Source of the DNA: Solidesulfovibrio magneticus RS-1
GTDB lineage: Bacteria; Desulfobacterota; Desulfovibrionia; Desulfovibrionales; Desulfovibrionaceae
DNA: 64,000 nucleotides
NCBI RefSeq assembly: GCF_000010665.1
Contig: NC_012796.1
Location: 3,253,501-3,317,500 of the forward strand
Direction: 5' to 3'
Position numbers and translations under genes: made by a program. Positions within the stretch are counted from its first letter, which is position 1; each line of letters opens with the position of its first letter. Below, piece by piece: positions 9,623-20,180 of the stretch. The notes below the pieces were generated by a model. It saw only the letters and a program-made list of their open reading frames with translations. It had not been told where the DNA came from and did not search any database.

Positions 9623-10909
9623 CTACCCGGCCCTGGCCACGGGCAGTTCGTCCCAGACCGTGGTGTAGCGCGGGGAGCGGCTGGCCTGGCGCATGGCCCA
9701 GGGCTTGTCGATGCCGCAGGCGGCCGGAGCCAGGGCGCCGTGCCCCCATTTGGCGTTGACGGCGTCCAGGGCGGCCATGAGGCGGCCTTTCCGGGCATCC
9801 TCTTCGGGGGGCGCGTCGAGGAGCGAGCGTTGGCGTCGGCCGCCCGGCTCCAGGCCAAGCAGGATCACCCCGGCTTTCTTGTAGCGGTGGCCGGGCCGAA
9901 AGATCGTCTCCAGGGCCTGGCGGGCCGCCGTGATGAGTTCGCCGGTGTGGGCGGTGGCCGCGCGCGGGGCGGCGAAGGCGGCGTTGGCGTAGGGCGGGCG
10001 GCCGTCCTTGTCGGCATAGGTCTGGACGTAGGCCTCCACCCCTGAGGCGACCAGCCCCCGGGCGCGCAGCCGGGCGGCGGCCCGGGCGGCGTATTCGGCC
10101 ACGGCTTCGGCCAGCTCGTCCAGGGTGGTCACGGCCCGGCCGAAGGAGCGCGAGGACATGAGCGTACGGGCCGGCGGCGGGGCGTGCTCCAGGTCGATGC
10201 AGGGCTGGCCGCGCAGCTCAAGAAGTGTATGCAGGCCCTGGACGGTCATGCGCTTTTTGACGAAATCCCGGGGCAGCTCGCGAAACGCCAGGGCCGTGCG
10301 GATGCCGAAGGCTTCCAGCATGGCCGCGTGGCGGCGGCCGATGCCCCAGACGTCTTCCACCGGCGTGGCGGCCAGGACGGCGTCGGTATCGGAGCAGGCG
10401 GCCAGATCAAGGACGCCGCCGCTTTCCGGGCGTTTCTTGGCCGCCCTGTTGGCCAGCTTGGCCAGGGTCTTGGTGGGGGCAATGCCCACCGACACCGGGA
10501 TGCCGGTCCAGCGGACGACGGTCTCGCGCAGGCTGCGGGCCGTGGCCTCGGGACCGCCCGGCAGGCCGGCCAGATCAAGAAAGGCTTCGTCGATGGAATA
10601 GACTTCCATGGTCGGCGTGAACCGGGACAGCGTGGTCATGACCCGGGCCGACATGTCGCCGTAAAGGGCGTAGTTGGAGGAGAAAACGGCCACGTTGTGG
10701 CGCGTGAACAGCTCCCGGCACATAAAGGCCGGCTTGCCCATGGGGATGCCGGCCGCCTTGGCCTCGGCCGAGCGCGCGATGACGCAGCCGTCGTTGTTGG
10801 ACAGCACCACGATGGGCCGGCCGGCGAGGTGGGGCGCGAAGACCCGCTCGCAGGAGGCGTAGAAATTGTTGCAGTCGACCAGGGCGTACAGCGACGGCAT
10901 GGCGATCAC
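9623..10909 (-). CDS. umuC: DNA polymerase V catalytic subunit UmuC (Y family)
   Basis: A 428-residue Y-family polymerase. The N-terminal YALVDCNNFYASCERVF carries the first catalytic Asp, and YSIDEAFLDL carries the catalytic Asp-Glu pair. WGIGRRHAAML is the helix-hairpin-helix segment, and a little-finger domain follows. It performs translesion synthesis in the SOS response together with UmuD'. The GTG start at 10909 overlaps the umuD stop (GTGA), which points to coupling; an ATG three codons in (10900) is an alternative. The length matches UmuC (about 420). Confidence 0.93.
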   Translation of the reverse strand: MIAMPSLYALVDCNNFYASCERVFAPHLAGRPIVVLSNNDGCVIARSAEAKAAGIPMGKPAFMCRELFTRHNVAVFSSNYALYGDMSARVMTTLSRFTPTMEVYSIDEAFLDLAGLPGGPEATARSLRETVVRWTGIPVSVGIAPTKTLAKLANRAAKKRPESGGVLDLAACSDTDAVLAATPVEDVWGIGRRHAAMLEAFGIRTALAFRELPRDFVKKRMTVQGLHTLLELRGQPCIDLEHAPPPARTLMSSRSFGRAVTTLDELAEAVAEYAARAAARLRARGLVASGVEAYVQTYADKDGRPPYANAAFAAPRAATAHTGELITAARQALETIFRPGHRYKKAGVILLGLEPGGRRQRSLLDAPPEEDARKGRLMAALDAVNAKWGHGALAPAACGIDKPWAMRQASRSPRYTTVWDELPVARAG

Positions 10910-11337
10910 GCTTTATGAATGATGTAGGTGACCACGCCCCAGACCATAAACGAGGCCTCGGGCGCGACTTCCACAGCCTGGTAGTCCGGGTTTTCCGGCA
11001 CGAGCAGCAGTTTGCCGTCGCGGCGGCGCAGGCGTTTGACGGTCAGTTCGCCGTCCAGGGCGGCCACGACGATGGAGCCGTCTTTCGCCTCCAGGGCCCG
11101 GTCCACCACGAGGATGTCGCCCGAGGCCACGCCGGCGTCGCGCATGGAGTCGCCGTCCACGCGCACGAAAAAGGTGGCTGCGGGATGGCGCACGAGGTGT
11201 TCGTTGAGGTCGATTTTCTTGTCGATGTAGTCCTCGGCCGGCGAAGGAAAGCCGGCCGGGGCCGTGGCCAGATACAGCGGCAGCTCAAGCGCGGTCTTCG
11301 GCTCGAACCCCAGGATCGTCAAGGTGGGTCGTCCCAT
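10906..11337 (-). CDS. umuD: UmuD-type self-cleaving accessory protein (S24 peptidase)
   Basis: A 143-residue LexA/UmuD-like protein. The Ala28-Gly29 cleavage site is in APAGFPSP, the catalytic Ser64 in DGDSMRDAG and the catalytic Lys101 in GELTVKRL. RecA-stimulated cleavage would give UmuD', the partner of the adjacent UmuC. ATG 11337 gives the normal family length; the frame to 11439 runs through a hairpin repeat. I see no canonical LexA box in the roughly 70 bp upstream, and this lineage may use a different operator. Confidence 0.9.
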   Translation of the reverse strand: MGRPTLTILGFEPKTALELPLYLATAPAGFPSPAEDYIDKKIDLNEHLVRHPAATFFVRVDGDSMRDAGVASGDILVVDRALEAKDGSIVVAALDGELTVKRLRRRDGKLLLVPENPDYQAVEVAPEASFMVWGVVTYIIHKA

Positions 11338-11407
11338 GGGGGCACGGTACGGGAGCGCCGCCGCGCTGTCCAGACGGCACGAGCAGGAAGGTGAAAGCGG
11401 GAAGAGA

Positions 11408-11587
11408 GCCTCCGGCGGCCTCAGGCCCCGGACTCCCAAAATGGGTTAAGGGGGACGGCGATGACGCGGCGGTTGAGGCGCGACGGAATCACCATGTTTT
11501 AGGGCGGCGTTCCCTGCAAGGCTTGCAGGGAACGCCGCCCTAAAATGTCGGGGGTCCGGGGGGCTGAGCCCCCCGGCCGCCGGAGGC
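11408..11587. repeat. Composite intergenic hairpin repeat, copy 2
   Basis: The modules match copy 1 (3319-3560) but are inverted. GCCTCCGGCGGC with a GC hairpin and AAAATGGGTTAAGGGG is followed by a spacer of about 45 bp. Next comes a 24-bp perfect inverted repeat (11497-11520 with 11522-11545, TTTTAGGGCGGCG...CGCCGCCCTAAAA), then TGTCGGGGGTCC, a hairpin GGGGGGCTGAGCCCCCC and CCGCCGGAGGC. It separates the umuD promoter region from the MCP 3' end and probably acts as a terminator for the MCP. Confidence 0.85.
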
Positions 11588-11605
11588 ATCTTCTCTTTTG
11601 CTGAC

Positions 11606-13975
11606 TCAGTTTACGCCGCGTTCGATGAAAAACGGGGCGTATTTCTGGTCCGTGCCCTTGATGTGTCCCACCAGCCAGTTCTTGAGGAAATTCATGACCT
11701 CGGTGGTCAGCGCCGCCCGGTTGTCCCGGAAGTCGTTGCCAAAGGCGATGACCTTGTCCACGAAGGCCACGTGTTCCTTGCGGTGGTTGAGGTAGCCCGG
11801 ATACTTGTACTGCTCCATGAGCTTTTCCTCGTAGCCGAAGTGGTCCACCGCATAGTTCTGAAGCTCTTCGAGAATCGCCTCAAGCTGATGCTTGCCCTTG
11901 CCCGAGCGCATGGCCTCGTGCAGATCGCAGATCATGCGTACGAGCACCTGGTGCTGGCGGTCGATCTCGCTGATGTGGGTGGCCAGGGAATCGTCCCACT
12001 GCAGCAGGCTGCCGCCAATGGAACAGGCCCCGCCGGAACCGTTGCCCGAGGCTTTGATGGCGGCAGGCTTGGCCGCTGGAGCGGGGATGGCCGCCGGTTT
12101 GGGGGCCGGGGCATATTTGGCGGCGGCAGGTTTGGCCGTCGGCAAGGCCTTGGGTTTGGCCGGGGCCGGACGCGACGGCGGCAGGGCGCGGGAAGCGGCC
12201 GGGCGTGACGGCGCGATGGCCTTGGCGGCCGGCCGGGCGACGGCCAGGGCCGGCCGGGACGCGCCGGCCTCGCCGGTCATCTGGCGGATGGCGGCGTCGA
12301 GGTCGTTCGTCAGTTCAGACAGGGCATGGAGGGCCTGGGACGCGGCGGCGGCGTCCTCGGCCGTGTCGCGGGCGATGCCGTTGACCTCTTCCACGGCCCG
12401 GTTGATCTCTTCGGAGGTGGCGGACTGTTCCTCGGAAGCCGTGGCGATGGACTCCACCTGGGTGGCGGTGGCTTCAACGATGCCGACGATTTCGTCCATG
12501 AAGCGGCCGGAATCGGCGGCCGCCCGGGTGCTGTCCTCAATGCCCGAGGCGGCGGACTCCACGGCGGCGATGTTTTCCCTCGCCTGTCCCTGGATGGACA
12601 CCACGGCCTCGCCGACTTCCTTGGTGGCGGTCATGGTTTTTTCGGCCAGTTTGCGGACCTCGTCGGCCACCACGGCAAAGCCGCGTCCGGCGTCGCCGGC
12701 CCGGGCCGCCTCGATGGCAGCATTGAGCGCCAGCAGGTTGGTCTGGTCGGCGATGTCGGAAATGACGTTCATGATGTGGCCGATGCTGTCTGCCTGCTGG
12801 CCAAGACGCGTCATGGATTCCTTGAGATCGAGGATGCGCCGGCGGATGGCCTCGATGGACGTTACGGCCGAACGCACGCCGGCCGCGCCGGTGGCGGCCT
12901 TGTCCTTGGCGTCGGCGGCGCTCACGGCGGCGCTGGAGGCATTGCGGGCCACTTCCATCACCGTGGCGTTCATTTCTTCCATGGCCGCGGCCGTGTCCAT
13001 CATCCGGTCACGCTGCTGGGCCGCGCCCTGCCCCACCTGTTCAATGCGCGAAAGCAAGCCGGCCGCATGATCCATGACGCTCTGGGAGATGCCGCGCGCC
13101 TTGGCCGCGCCGTCTCCCAGGCGGGCCAACATTTCGGCGGTGCGGGTTTCCTGCTCGCGGGCGGCAGCCAACGCCCGTTCGGCGTCGTCGGCATGTCCGG
13201 TACATTCCAGGTTTTTGGCTTCGACAGCGGCCAAGGTGTCCCTGAGGGACTCCACCATGCGGGCCAGGGCGTCGCGCAGCACGGCCAGTTCCGGCGGATA
13301 GTCGCCGGCCGGCACGGCCTGCAAATCGCCTCCGGCCACGGCTGCAGCGTATTCGCGCAGCCGCCCCAGGGGCGCGATGACCGCGCGGCGGAACATGAAC
13401 AGCACCGCCAAGCACACCACGGCGCACAGCCCCATGCCCACGGCCTGAATGGTCATGAGCGTGGACACGTCGTCCTCGGTCTCGGCTTGAAGCCGGGCCA
13501 CGGCCTTGTCCTGGGCCGCGACCATGGCTTCCGAGGCGGCCAGCAGGCGTTCGGGCGAAACGGCATCGGTCTTGGCCAGGATGGCTTCGACTTCGACGCC
13601 AAAAGGTTTGATCAGCCGGCCGGCCTCGTCGAGGAGTGCCGCGGCCTCACGGCTGGACGGGTCAATGGTGAACCTCTTGCTGCCTTCATACGTGCCGCCC
13701 CGGGCCAGCAGATTTTGGGTCGATTCCAGAGCGGATAGCCGCTTGCGAATATCGTCGGCCAGGCCAGCCGGCGCGCCGCCGCCCTTGGCCTGGTGGGCCA
13801 AGGCCAGGACGTCCTTGGCGATTCTCTGAACCTGCATCCGTTGCCGGCCGGCCAGATTGATGACAAGACCGTCGGAGCGCTGCTCGCTGGTGATGGACCA
13901 CGTGGCCGCGAACATGCCCAGCGCAACGAGAAAAAGGACAGCGACGGAGGCGAGAATCCGGGCGCGAATACTCAT
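11606..13975 (-). CDS. MCP with C-terminal hemerythrin domain (DcrH-like oxygen sensor)
   Basis: A 789-residue receptor. TM1 is at about 7-29 and a PilJ/NarX-like sensor segment ([18 protein letters not shown]) follows, then TM2, HAMP and the MCP signalling domain with [18 protein letters not shown] intact. An Ala/Pro/Lys-rich linker leads to a hemerythrin domain from about 657. All seven diiron ligands can be placed: His675, His712, Glu716, His731, His735, His771 and Asp776. This is the arrangement of DcrH of Desulfovibrio vulgaris, whose hemerythrin domain binds O2, so aerotaxis or avoidance of oxygen is the likely role. AAGGAG precedes ATG 13975. Confidence 0.93.
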   Translation of the reverse strand: MSIRARILASVAVLFLVALGMFAATWSITSEQRSDGLVINLAGRQRMQVQRIAKDVLALAHQAKGGGAPAGLADDIRKRLSALESTQNLLARGGTYEGSKRFTIDPSSREAAALLDEAGRLIKPFGVEVEAILAKTDAVSPERLLAASEAMVAAQDKAVARLQAETEDDVSTLMTIQAVGMGLCAVVCLAVLFMFRRAVIAPLGRLREYAAAVAGGDLQAVPAGDYPPELAVLRDALARMVESLRDTLAAVEAKNLECTGHADDAERALAAAREQETRTAEMLARLGDGAAKARGISQSVMDHAAGLLSRIEQVGQGAAQQRDRMMDTAAAMEEMNATVMEVARNASSAAVSAADAKDKAATGAAGVRSAVTSIEAIRRRILDLKESMTRLGQQADSIGHIMNVISDIADQTNLLALNAAIEAARAGDAGRGFAVVADEVRKLAEKTMTATKEVGEAVVSIQGQARENIAAVESAASGIEDSTRAAADSGRFMDEIVGIVEATATQVESIATASEEQSATSEEINRAVEEVNGIARDTAEDAAAASQALHALSELTNDLDAAIRQMTGEAGASRPALAVARPAAKAIAPSRPAASRALPPSRPAPAKPKALPTAKPAAAKYAPAPKPAAIPAPAAKPAAIKASGNGSGGACSIGGSLLQWDDSLATHISEIDRQHQVLVRMICDLHEAMRSGKGKHQLEAILEELQNYAVDHFGYEEKLMEQYKYPGYLNHRKEHVAFVDKVIAFGNDFRDNRAALTTEVMNFLKNWLVGHIKGTDQKYAPFFIERGVN

Positions 13976-14068
13976 GGATCGAAACTCCTTGGCCGGGCGG
14001 CAGCTGAAAAGCAATATCACTAGCCCGACAAAAATGTTCGAGCATGAGGTTCGCTCAGGTGTCAATAC

Positions 14069-14863
14069 TCATTTTGATGACCGAAATAGTGCGGAAGCTC
14101 CGCCCAATATCTCTTCCAGTTCCGCGTCCCGCAAGGACAACCGGCGGCGCAGGCGCGCGATTTCCTCACCGGGATCGAACAGCGGGTAATCACTGCCGAA
14201 AAGGATGCGTTCCCGGGGATGGCCGTCGAAAATGCGCCGCAAGGTAGCGTCGTCGATAAAGGCCAGGGTGCTGGACGTGTCAATATAGACATTTTTGCCG
14301 ACCAGATGCTCCACGGCGTATTGCCAATGGAGATAGCCGCCCATGTGGGCGGCGATGACCGTCAGCTGGGGAAAATCGCGCAGGATGGCCGCCACCTTGG
14401 CCGGGCAGGAGTTGTTCTCCTCGGGGGGCAGGCGGTCGCCTACGTGAAGCATGACCACGAACCGGCCGGACAGCGCTTCGAAGATGGGCCACAGCTTGCG
14501 GTCGTCCAGGCGGAAGCCCTGGAAGTCGGCGTGAAACTTGATGCCCTTGATGCCGTTGCGCCACAGCCGGTCCAGTTCGCGCTCGAAGTCCGGGTAGTCC
14601 GGGTGCAGCGTGCCGAAGCTGATGATGCGCTTGTGTTCGCGGTGGATGGCGATGGCCCAATTGTTGGCCGGAACCACCTGGGCCGGGGCCGTTGCCGCGT
14701 TGTGGACCACGACCTTGTCCAGGCCCGCCTTGGTCGCGCGCTCCAAAAGATCGTCGATCTGGCCGGTGCCGACAGGCGGGATGCCGTAGTGCCCTTCAAG
14801 CTGGGCCAGAACCTTGTCCGCGATCTTGGGATGATAGGCGTGGGTGTGGATATCAATAAACAT
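14069..14863 (-). CDS. Amidohydrolase-family (amidohydrolase 2 / TatD-like) metal-dependent hydrolase
   Basis: A 264-residue TIM-barrel hydrolase. The N-terminal FIDIHTHAYHP supplies the HxH metal ligands. Further motifs are IKGIKFHADFQGF, VVMLHVGD, IAAHMGG and the C-terminal ILFGSDYPLFDP with the conserved catalytic Asp. This fits the amidohydrolase-2 family (PF04909), which includes decarboxylases and lactonases; the substrate cannot be told. The ATG at 14863 gives the standard start, while the frame to 15028 overlaps the thioesterase gene antiphase. It follows the thioesterase on the same strand by about 31 bp, a possible operon. Confidence 0.85.
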   Translation of the reverse strand: MFIDIHTHAYHPKIADKVLAQLEGHYGIPPVGTGQIDDLLERATKAGLDKVVVHNAATAPAQVVPANNWAIAIHREHKRIISFGTLHPDYPDFERELDRLWRNGIKGIKFHADFQGFRLDDRKLWPIFEALSGRFVVMLHVGDRLPPEENNSCPAKVAAILRDFPQLTVIAAHMGGYLHWQYAVEHLVGKNVYIDTSSTLAFIDDATLRRIFDGHPRERILFGSDYPLFDPGEEIARLRRRLSLRDAELEEILGGASALFRSSK

Positions 14864-14894
14864 GAGGGAAAATGCCGCGAAAAAGGCGGGAGGG

Positions 14895-15329
14895 TTAGAA
14901 GGTGAACAGCTCGCGCAGCCAGGACGGCACGGGCATGGGCCGGCCTTGGGGCGAGGTGCAGGCGTGGAGCGTTTCGCCCACGGCGAGAAGCGTGGCGTCC
15001 TCGGGCGGCCCGAAGACCTGATAAGCAAAGGTGACCGAGGCCCGGCCCCACTCGCTGACGGCCGTGCGCACGGTGATGGCGTCGTCGTAGCGGGCCGGGC
15101 GCAGATACCGCACGGCCATATCGCGCACCGGCAGCCACACGCCGCGCGCCTCGACCTCGCCGTAGCTCATGCCGCGCACGCGGATGAAATGCCCGCGCCC
15201 GCGCTCGAACCAGTGGGGATAGTGCCCGTAGTAGGCGTAGCCCATCTGGTCCACCTCGCCGTAGGAGACGGTGAGCGCCAGCCGCGAGTCAGGCTGGGGA
15301 AAGTCTTCAGGCTTGAGGATCAGGGCCAT
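14895..15329 (-). CDS. Acyl-CoA thioesterase (YbgC/4HBT hot-dog family)
   Basis: A 144-residue hot-dog protein. The motif GEVDQMGYAYYGHYPHWFERGR has the conserved Asp and the Tyr/His pattern of the 4-hydroxybenzoyl-CoA thioesterase/YbgC group. YLRPARYDDAITVRT is the typical second strand. It should hydrolyse acyl-CoA thioesters, chain length unknown. ATG 15329 gives the usual family size; the frame to 15524 adds an unrelated basic leader. It is transcribed with the amidohydrolase gene behind it. Confidence 0.87.
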   Translation of the reverse strand: MALILKPEDFPQPDSRLALTVSYGEVDQMGYAYYGHYPHWFERGRGHFIRVRGMSYGEVEARGVWLPVRDMAVRYLRPARYDDAITVRTAVSEWGRASVTFAYQVFGPPEDATLLAVGETLHACTSPQGRPMPVPSWLRELFTF

Positions 15330-15423
15330 GGCGTCTCGTTCTCGCGTATCTCGCCCGGCGATCAGACGTCGCCAGCGTGTCGCAACCGTTTTTTGGCGAA
15401 ATGCGCCCGGAAAGTCCGGCGCG

Positions 15424-16653
15424 TCAAGAACGGGTCCAGTCCATGGCCCGGCGCAGCAACTCGTGCCCCGCTTCCACGGCCAGCCCGGTCCCCGCAGCTT
15501 CGGCCTCGCTAAAACCCGCCGCACCGGAGGGTATTACGCCCGGCTGCCAGAAAAGAAAAGGCACGGGATCGGCGGCATGGGTGCGAATGGCGATGGGCGT
15601 CAAGTGGTCGCAGGCAATGACGAAGGCCGCGTCGTCGCCCAGGGCCTCGACCATGGGCGCGACAATGCGGGCGTCGAACCGGGCCACGGCCTCGGTCTTG
15701 CCGGCGGCGTCGCCGCCATGGCCGCACTCGTCCGGGGCCTCGACATGGACGAAGACAAAATCGCCGTCCTTTAAAAACGCCAGCGCCGCCGCCACCTTGC
15801 CCTCGTAGTTGGTGTCGAGCAGCCCCGTGGCCCCGGGCACGTCGATAACAGCCATGCCGGCCGCCCGCCCAAGACCCTTGACCAGATCCACGGCCGAGAC
15901 CACCGCGCCGCGCAGGCCGAAGGTCGCGGCGAAATCGGGCAAGGTCAGCGCCCTCCCCTGGCCCCAGGGCCACACGGCGTTGGCCTTGGTTGCATTGTCC
16001 GGCCCGGCCAGCACGGCCGCCGCCTTGGCCGCGAAATCAAAAAGCGCCGGGGCGCGGCGAAACTCGGCCAGGTCCGGGGCGATGGGCTGGTCGGTGATGT
16101 CGTGGGGCGGACGCACGTAAACACCCGCCTCCTCCCGGCCGGCCGCGCCCTTGGCCACCAGGATGTGGCGGTACTGCACGCCGGCATGAAGCTCGTAGCC
16201 CTCCGGCAGGCAGGTCGCGGCCAGCTTCTCGACCAGGGCCGTGGACGCCTGGGTGGCGATATGGCCGGCGCTGTAGTCGCGCATGAGCCCGGCCTCGGCG
16301 AACTGGCTCACCGTGACGGTGTTGAGGCGGAAAACCACGTCGTCGGGCGCGACCGGCAAGCCCATGGCCGCCGCCTCGATGGGGCCTCGGCCGGTGTGGT
16401 TTTGGGCCGGATCAAAGCCCAGAAGCGACATGTTGGCCACGTCCGACCCCGGGGCCATGCCCTGGGGCACGGTGCGGCAAAGCCCCACCATCCCCTCCCG
16501 GGCCAGCCGGTCCATGACCGGGGTGGCCGCCGCTTCCATGGGCGTGCGCCCGCCCAGGGAATCCACGGGCAGATCGCCCATGCCGTCGGCGATGAGGAAC
16601 ACGAGTTTGCGGGGCAAGGGGGACGGAGAGGATGAAGGAGATGGAACGGACAA
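15424..16653 (-). CDS. ApgM-like phosphoglycerate mutase homologue, presumed homoserine kinase
   Basis: A 409-residue member of the cofactor-independent phosphoglycerate mutase/alkaline phosphatase superfamily, archaeal ApgM type. It has the metal-binding LIADGMGD, the nucleophile serine region PGSDVANMSLLGFDP, DECGHGGD and CDHLTPIAIRTH. A subgroup next to hom in bacteria lacking thrB has been proposed to be the homoserine kinase, and here hom lies directly upstream, which supports that role over glycolysis. No ATG fits. TTG 16653 is preceded by GGAGG, a Shine-Dalgarno supplied by the CCGCCGGAGGC end of the hairpin repeat. Confidence 0.82.
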   Translation of the reverse strand: MSVPSPSSSPSPLPRKLVFLIADGMGDLPVDSLGGRTPMEAAATPVMDRLAREGMVGLCRTVPQGMAPGSDVANMSLLGFDPAQNHTGRGPIEAAAMGLPVAPDDVVFRLNTVTVSQFAEAGLMRDYSAGHIATQASTALVEKLAATCLPEGYELHAGVQYRHILVAKGAAGREEAGVYVRPPHDITDQPIAPDLAEFRRAPALFDFAAKAAAVLAGPDNATKANAVWPWGQGRALTLPDFAATFGLRGAVVSAVDLVKGLGRAAGMAVIDVPGATGLLDTNYEGKVAAALAFLKDGDFVFVHVEAPDECGHGGDAAGKTEAVARFDARIVAPMVEALGDDAAFVIACDHLTPIAIRTHAADPVPFLFWQPGVIPSGAAGFSEAEAAGTGLAVEAGHELLRRAMDWTRS

Positions 16654-16660
16654 GATGATG

Positions 16661-16706
16661 CCTCCGGCGGCCAGAGAGAAACTTTTTGAAAAAAGTTTCT
16701 CTCTGG
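16661..16706. repeat. Hairpin repeat between hom and the apgM-like gene
   Basis: CCTCCGGCGG is followed by a 17-bp perfect inverted repeat (16671-16687 with 16690-16706, CCAGAGAGAAACTTTTT and its complement). The CCTCCGGCGG part is shared with the other intergenic repeats, but the hairpin arm is different. It may attenuate transcription between hom and the following gene, and on the minus strand it supplies that gene's GGAGG. Confidence 0.7.
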
Positions 16707-16756
16707 ACTCTCTTCAAAAACTTTTAACGGGGCATGCCGAACACATGCACCGGTGA

Positions 16757-18054
<1,298 letters not shown>

Positions 18055-18058
<4 letters not shown>

Positions 18059-19227
18059 CCGGAAAGCGCCTTTTTTATGCCGCGGACGGCCTGATTGATG
18101 CGGTGGCGGTTTTCGACCAGGGCAAACCGCACGTAGTTGTCGCCGAAGTGCCCGAAGCCCAGGCCCGGCGAAACGGCCACGCCGCCCTCGCGCAGCAGCA
18201 GCTTGGAGAATTCCACGGACTTGAGATGCTGGAAGGGCTCGGGAATCTTGGCCCACACGAACATGGTGGACTTGGGCGCGGGCACTTCCCAGCCGGCCCG
18301 GGCCAGGCCGTCAATGAGCGCGTCGCGGCGCTCCTGGTGGACGTCCATGATCTCGCGCACGCACTCCTGGGGGCCGTTTAGGGCCACGGTGGCGGCGATC
18401 TGGATGGGCTGGAAGATGCCGTAGTCGAGATAGCTCTTGATGCGGGTCAGGGCATGGACCATCTCGGGGTTGCCGCAGCAAAACCCGACGCGCCAGCCGG
18501 CCATGGAATAGCTTTTGGTGAGGGAGAAAAACTCCACGCCCACGTCTTTCGCGCCCTTGGCCTGCAAAAAGCTCGGCGGCTGGTAGCCGTCGAAGCCGAA
18601 GTCGGCGTAGGCGAAGTCGTGGATGACCATCATGTCGTGTTCTTTGCAGAATTCGACGATGCGCTCGAAAAACGGCACGTCGGCCGTGACCGTGGTCGGG
18701 TTGTGCGGATAGGAAATGATGAGCAGCTTGGGCTGGGGCCAGGTCTGGCGCGTGGCGGCCAGCAGGTCCTCGAAAAAGTCCCGGTCGCTGCTTATCGGGA
18801 TGCGCCGCACGTCGGCTCCGGCGATGATGCAGGAGTACGGATGGATCGGATAGGCCGGGTCGGTGGCGAAAACCACGTCGCCGGGCGAGAGCATGACGAG
18901 CGCCAGGTGGGCCAGGCCTTCCTTGGCCCCCATGGTGACCACGGCTTCGGTTTCGGGGTCGATGTCAACGTCGAAGCGGCGCTTGTACCAGGCCGAGACG
19001 GCGTTTCGCAGGCCCTTGATGCCACGCGATGCCGAGTAGCGGTGGTTCACGGCCTTTTGGGCGGCCTCGACGAGTTTTTCGACGATATGGGGGGGCGTGG
19101 GCAGGTCGGGGTTGCCCATGCCCAGGTCGATGACGTCCTCGTTTCGCCGCCGCATCTGCATTTTGAGCTCATTGACGGTGGCGAAGACGTATGGGGGAAG
19201 GCGCTCCATACGCGCGAACTTTTTCAT
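18055..19227 (-). CDS. PLP-dependent class I/II aminotransferase (AlaC-like)
   Basis: A 390-residue fold-type I aminotransferase. Motifs include [38 protein letters not shown] and the PLP lysine Lys238 in [18 protein letters not shown]-terminal [13 protein letters not shown] holds the substrate-carboxylate arginine. The sequence style matches alanine-synthesising AlaC/YfdZ transaminases. Being in front of hom it could serve amino-acid synthesis from aspartate-family precursors, but that is inferred. AAGGAG precedes the ATG, and the gene heads the three-gene operon. Confidence 0.9.
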
Positions 19228-19342
19228 GCCCTGGACTCCTTTTGAGGGGGCTCGTTAATGCGAAACGGGAGCATATGCGCCTGCCCGGCCCCCTGTAAAG
19301 AGCGTATGAGGTCAAAGGCTTGGGGAAAAGCAGTTTTTTTCC

Positions 19343-19371
19343 TTGACCGCGAGCGGGCAAACGTTTACCTC
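19343..19371 (+). promoter_or_regulatory. Probable sigma-70 promoter of tRNA-Ser
   Basis: TTGACC at 19343-19348 and TACCTC or TTACCT 16-17 bp downstream, ending about 11 bp before the tRNA 5' end. The -35 is good and the -10 is weak. Confidence 0.45.
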
Positions 19372-19381
19372 ACCGTTTTGC

Positions 19382-19478
<97 letters not shown>

Positions 19479-19493
19479 TATTTAGAATCATTA

Positions 19494-19532
19494 AGAAAAG
19501 CCGTCCAAATTTGGGCGGCTTTTCGCTTTTTT
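19494..19532 (+). terminator. Intrinsic terminator after tRNA-Ser
   Basis: AAAAGCCGTCC, AAATTT, GGGCGGCTTTT and then CGCTTTTTT. A stable stem with a U-tract, 18 bp after the tRNA. Confidence 0.88.
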
Positions 19533-20180
19533 CGACCTGCCTTGCGAGTAGCGAATCCCGCGTCGACCTAGTTGTCGACCTACCCTTCCCTCGAAAAAAA
19601 TTTCACCCCCCGCTAAACCACGCCCCTCTCCTCACCCTACTCAGCCCCACCGCCATCCACCCAGGGTATCCTCACACCCTATGGATGGAACTTCCATTTC
19701 CAGGAATGACATCCTAAGAATTCGGTGACACGGCCCTCCTCTGCCCGGTTTGCCCGATTTTGAACTTATCCTTCTCCGGGGTTTTGACAGAGGGGTTCAC
19801 CAAAGTGCATAGTGGTACTGTGGTTTGCAGAAGGGACTCGCCCAAAACGCTGGTTGTTGATCTAGGTTTTTGAAAGTGGCCTGGCACTGAAATTATTATG
19901 AAAACTGGAGAGTGGCCCTGGAGAAACACCATTTTCCTGAGTTTGACTCGTATCATAAAAAATATAACAAAAGAATATTTTATATTGGTCCACAAAACAT
20001 CCAGATGCACTAGAAATGACTACAAAAGATCGCAGCCAAAACAACAGCAATAAAGCTTTCAGCAATTAAATACACTTCTGCAAAGAACAGTGCTTTTACC
20101 TGAGCACGTGAGACAGCGACTTACGCACTGGTGCGCAATACTCAAAAAAACGAAGCACATCAAAAAAAACGGGTTTTGCC
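19533..20180. other. Gene-free transition from core to island
   Basis: No convincing coding region. The first part (to about 19750) is C-rich and of intermediate composition, including GAATTCGGTGACACGG near 19719. From about 19900 the sequence becomes clearly AT-rich. No integrase and no copy of the tRNA 3' end was seen here. The last 100 bp must hold the promoter of the MCP gene, but no clear sigma-28 or sigma-54 site stands out. Confidence 0.5.

Noticed and set aside
11338-11407. LexA box upstream of umuD
   Set aside because: No CTG-N10-CAG-type palindrome is present in this stretch.
12326-13738. 470-codon plus-strand frame opposite the hemerythrin MCP
   Set aside because: Antisense shadow of the MCP, Gly/His-rich composition, no motif.
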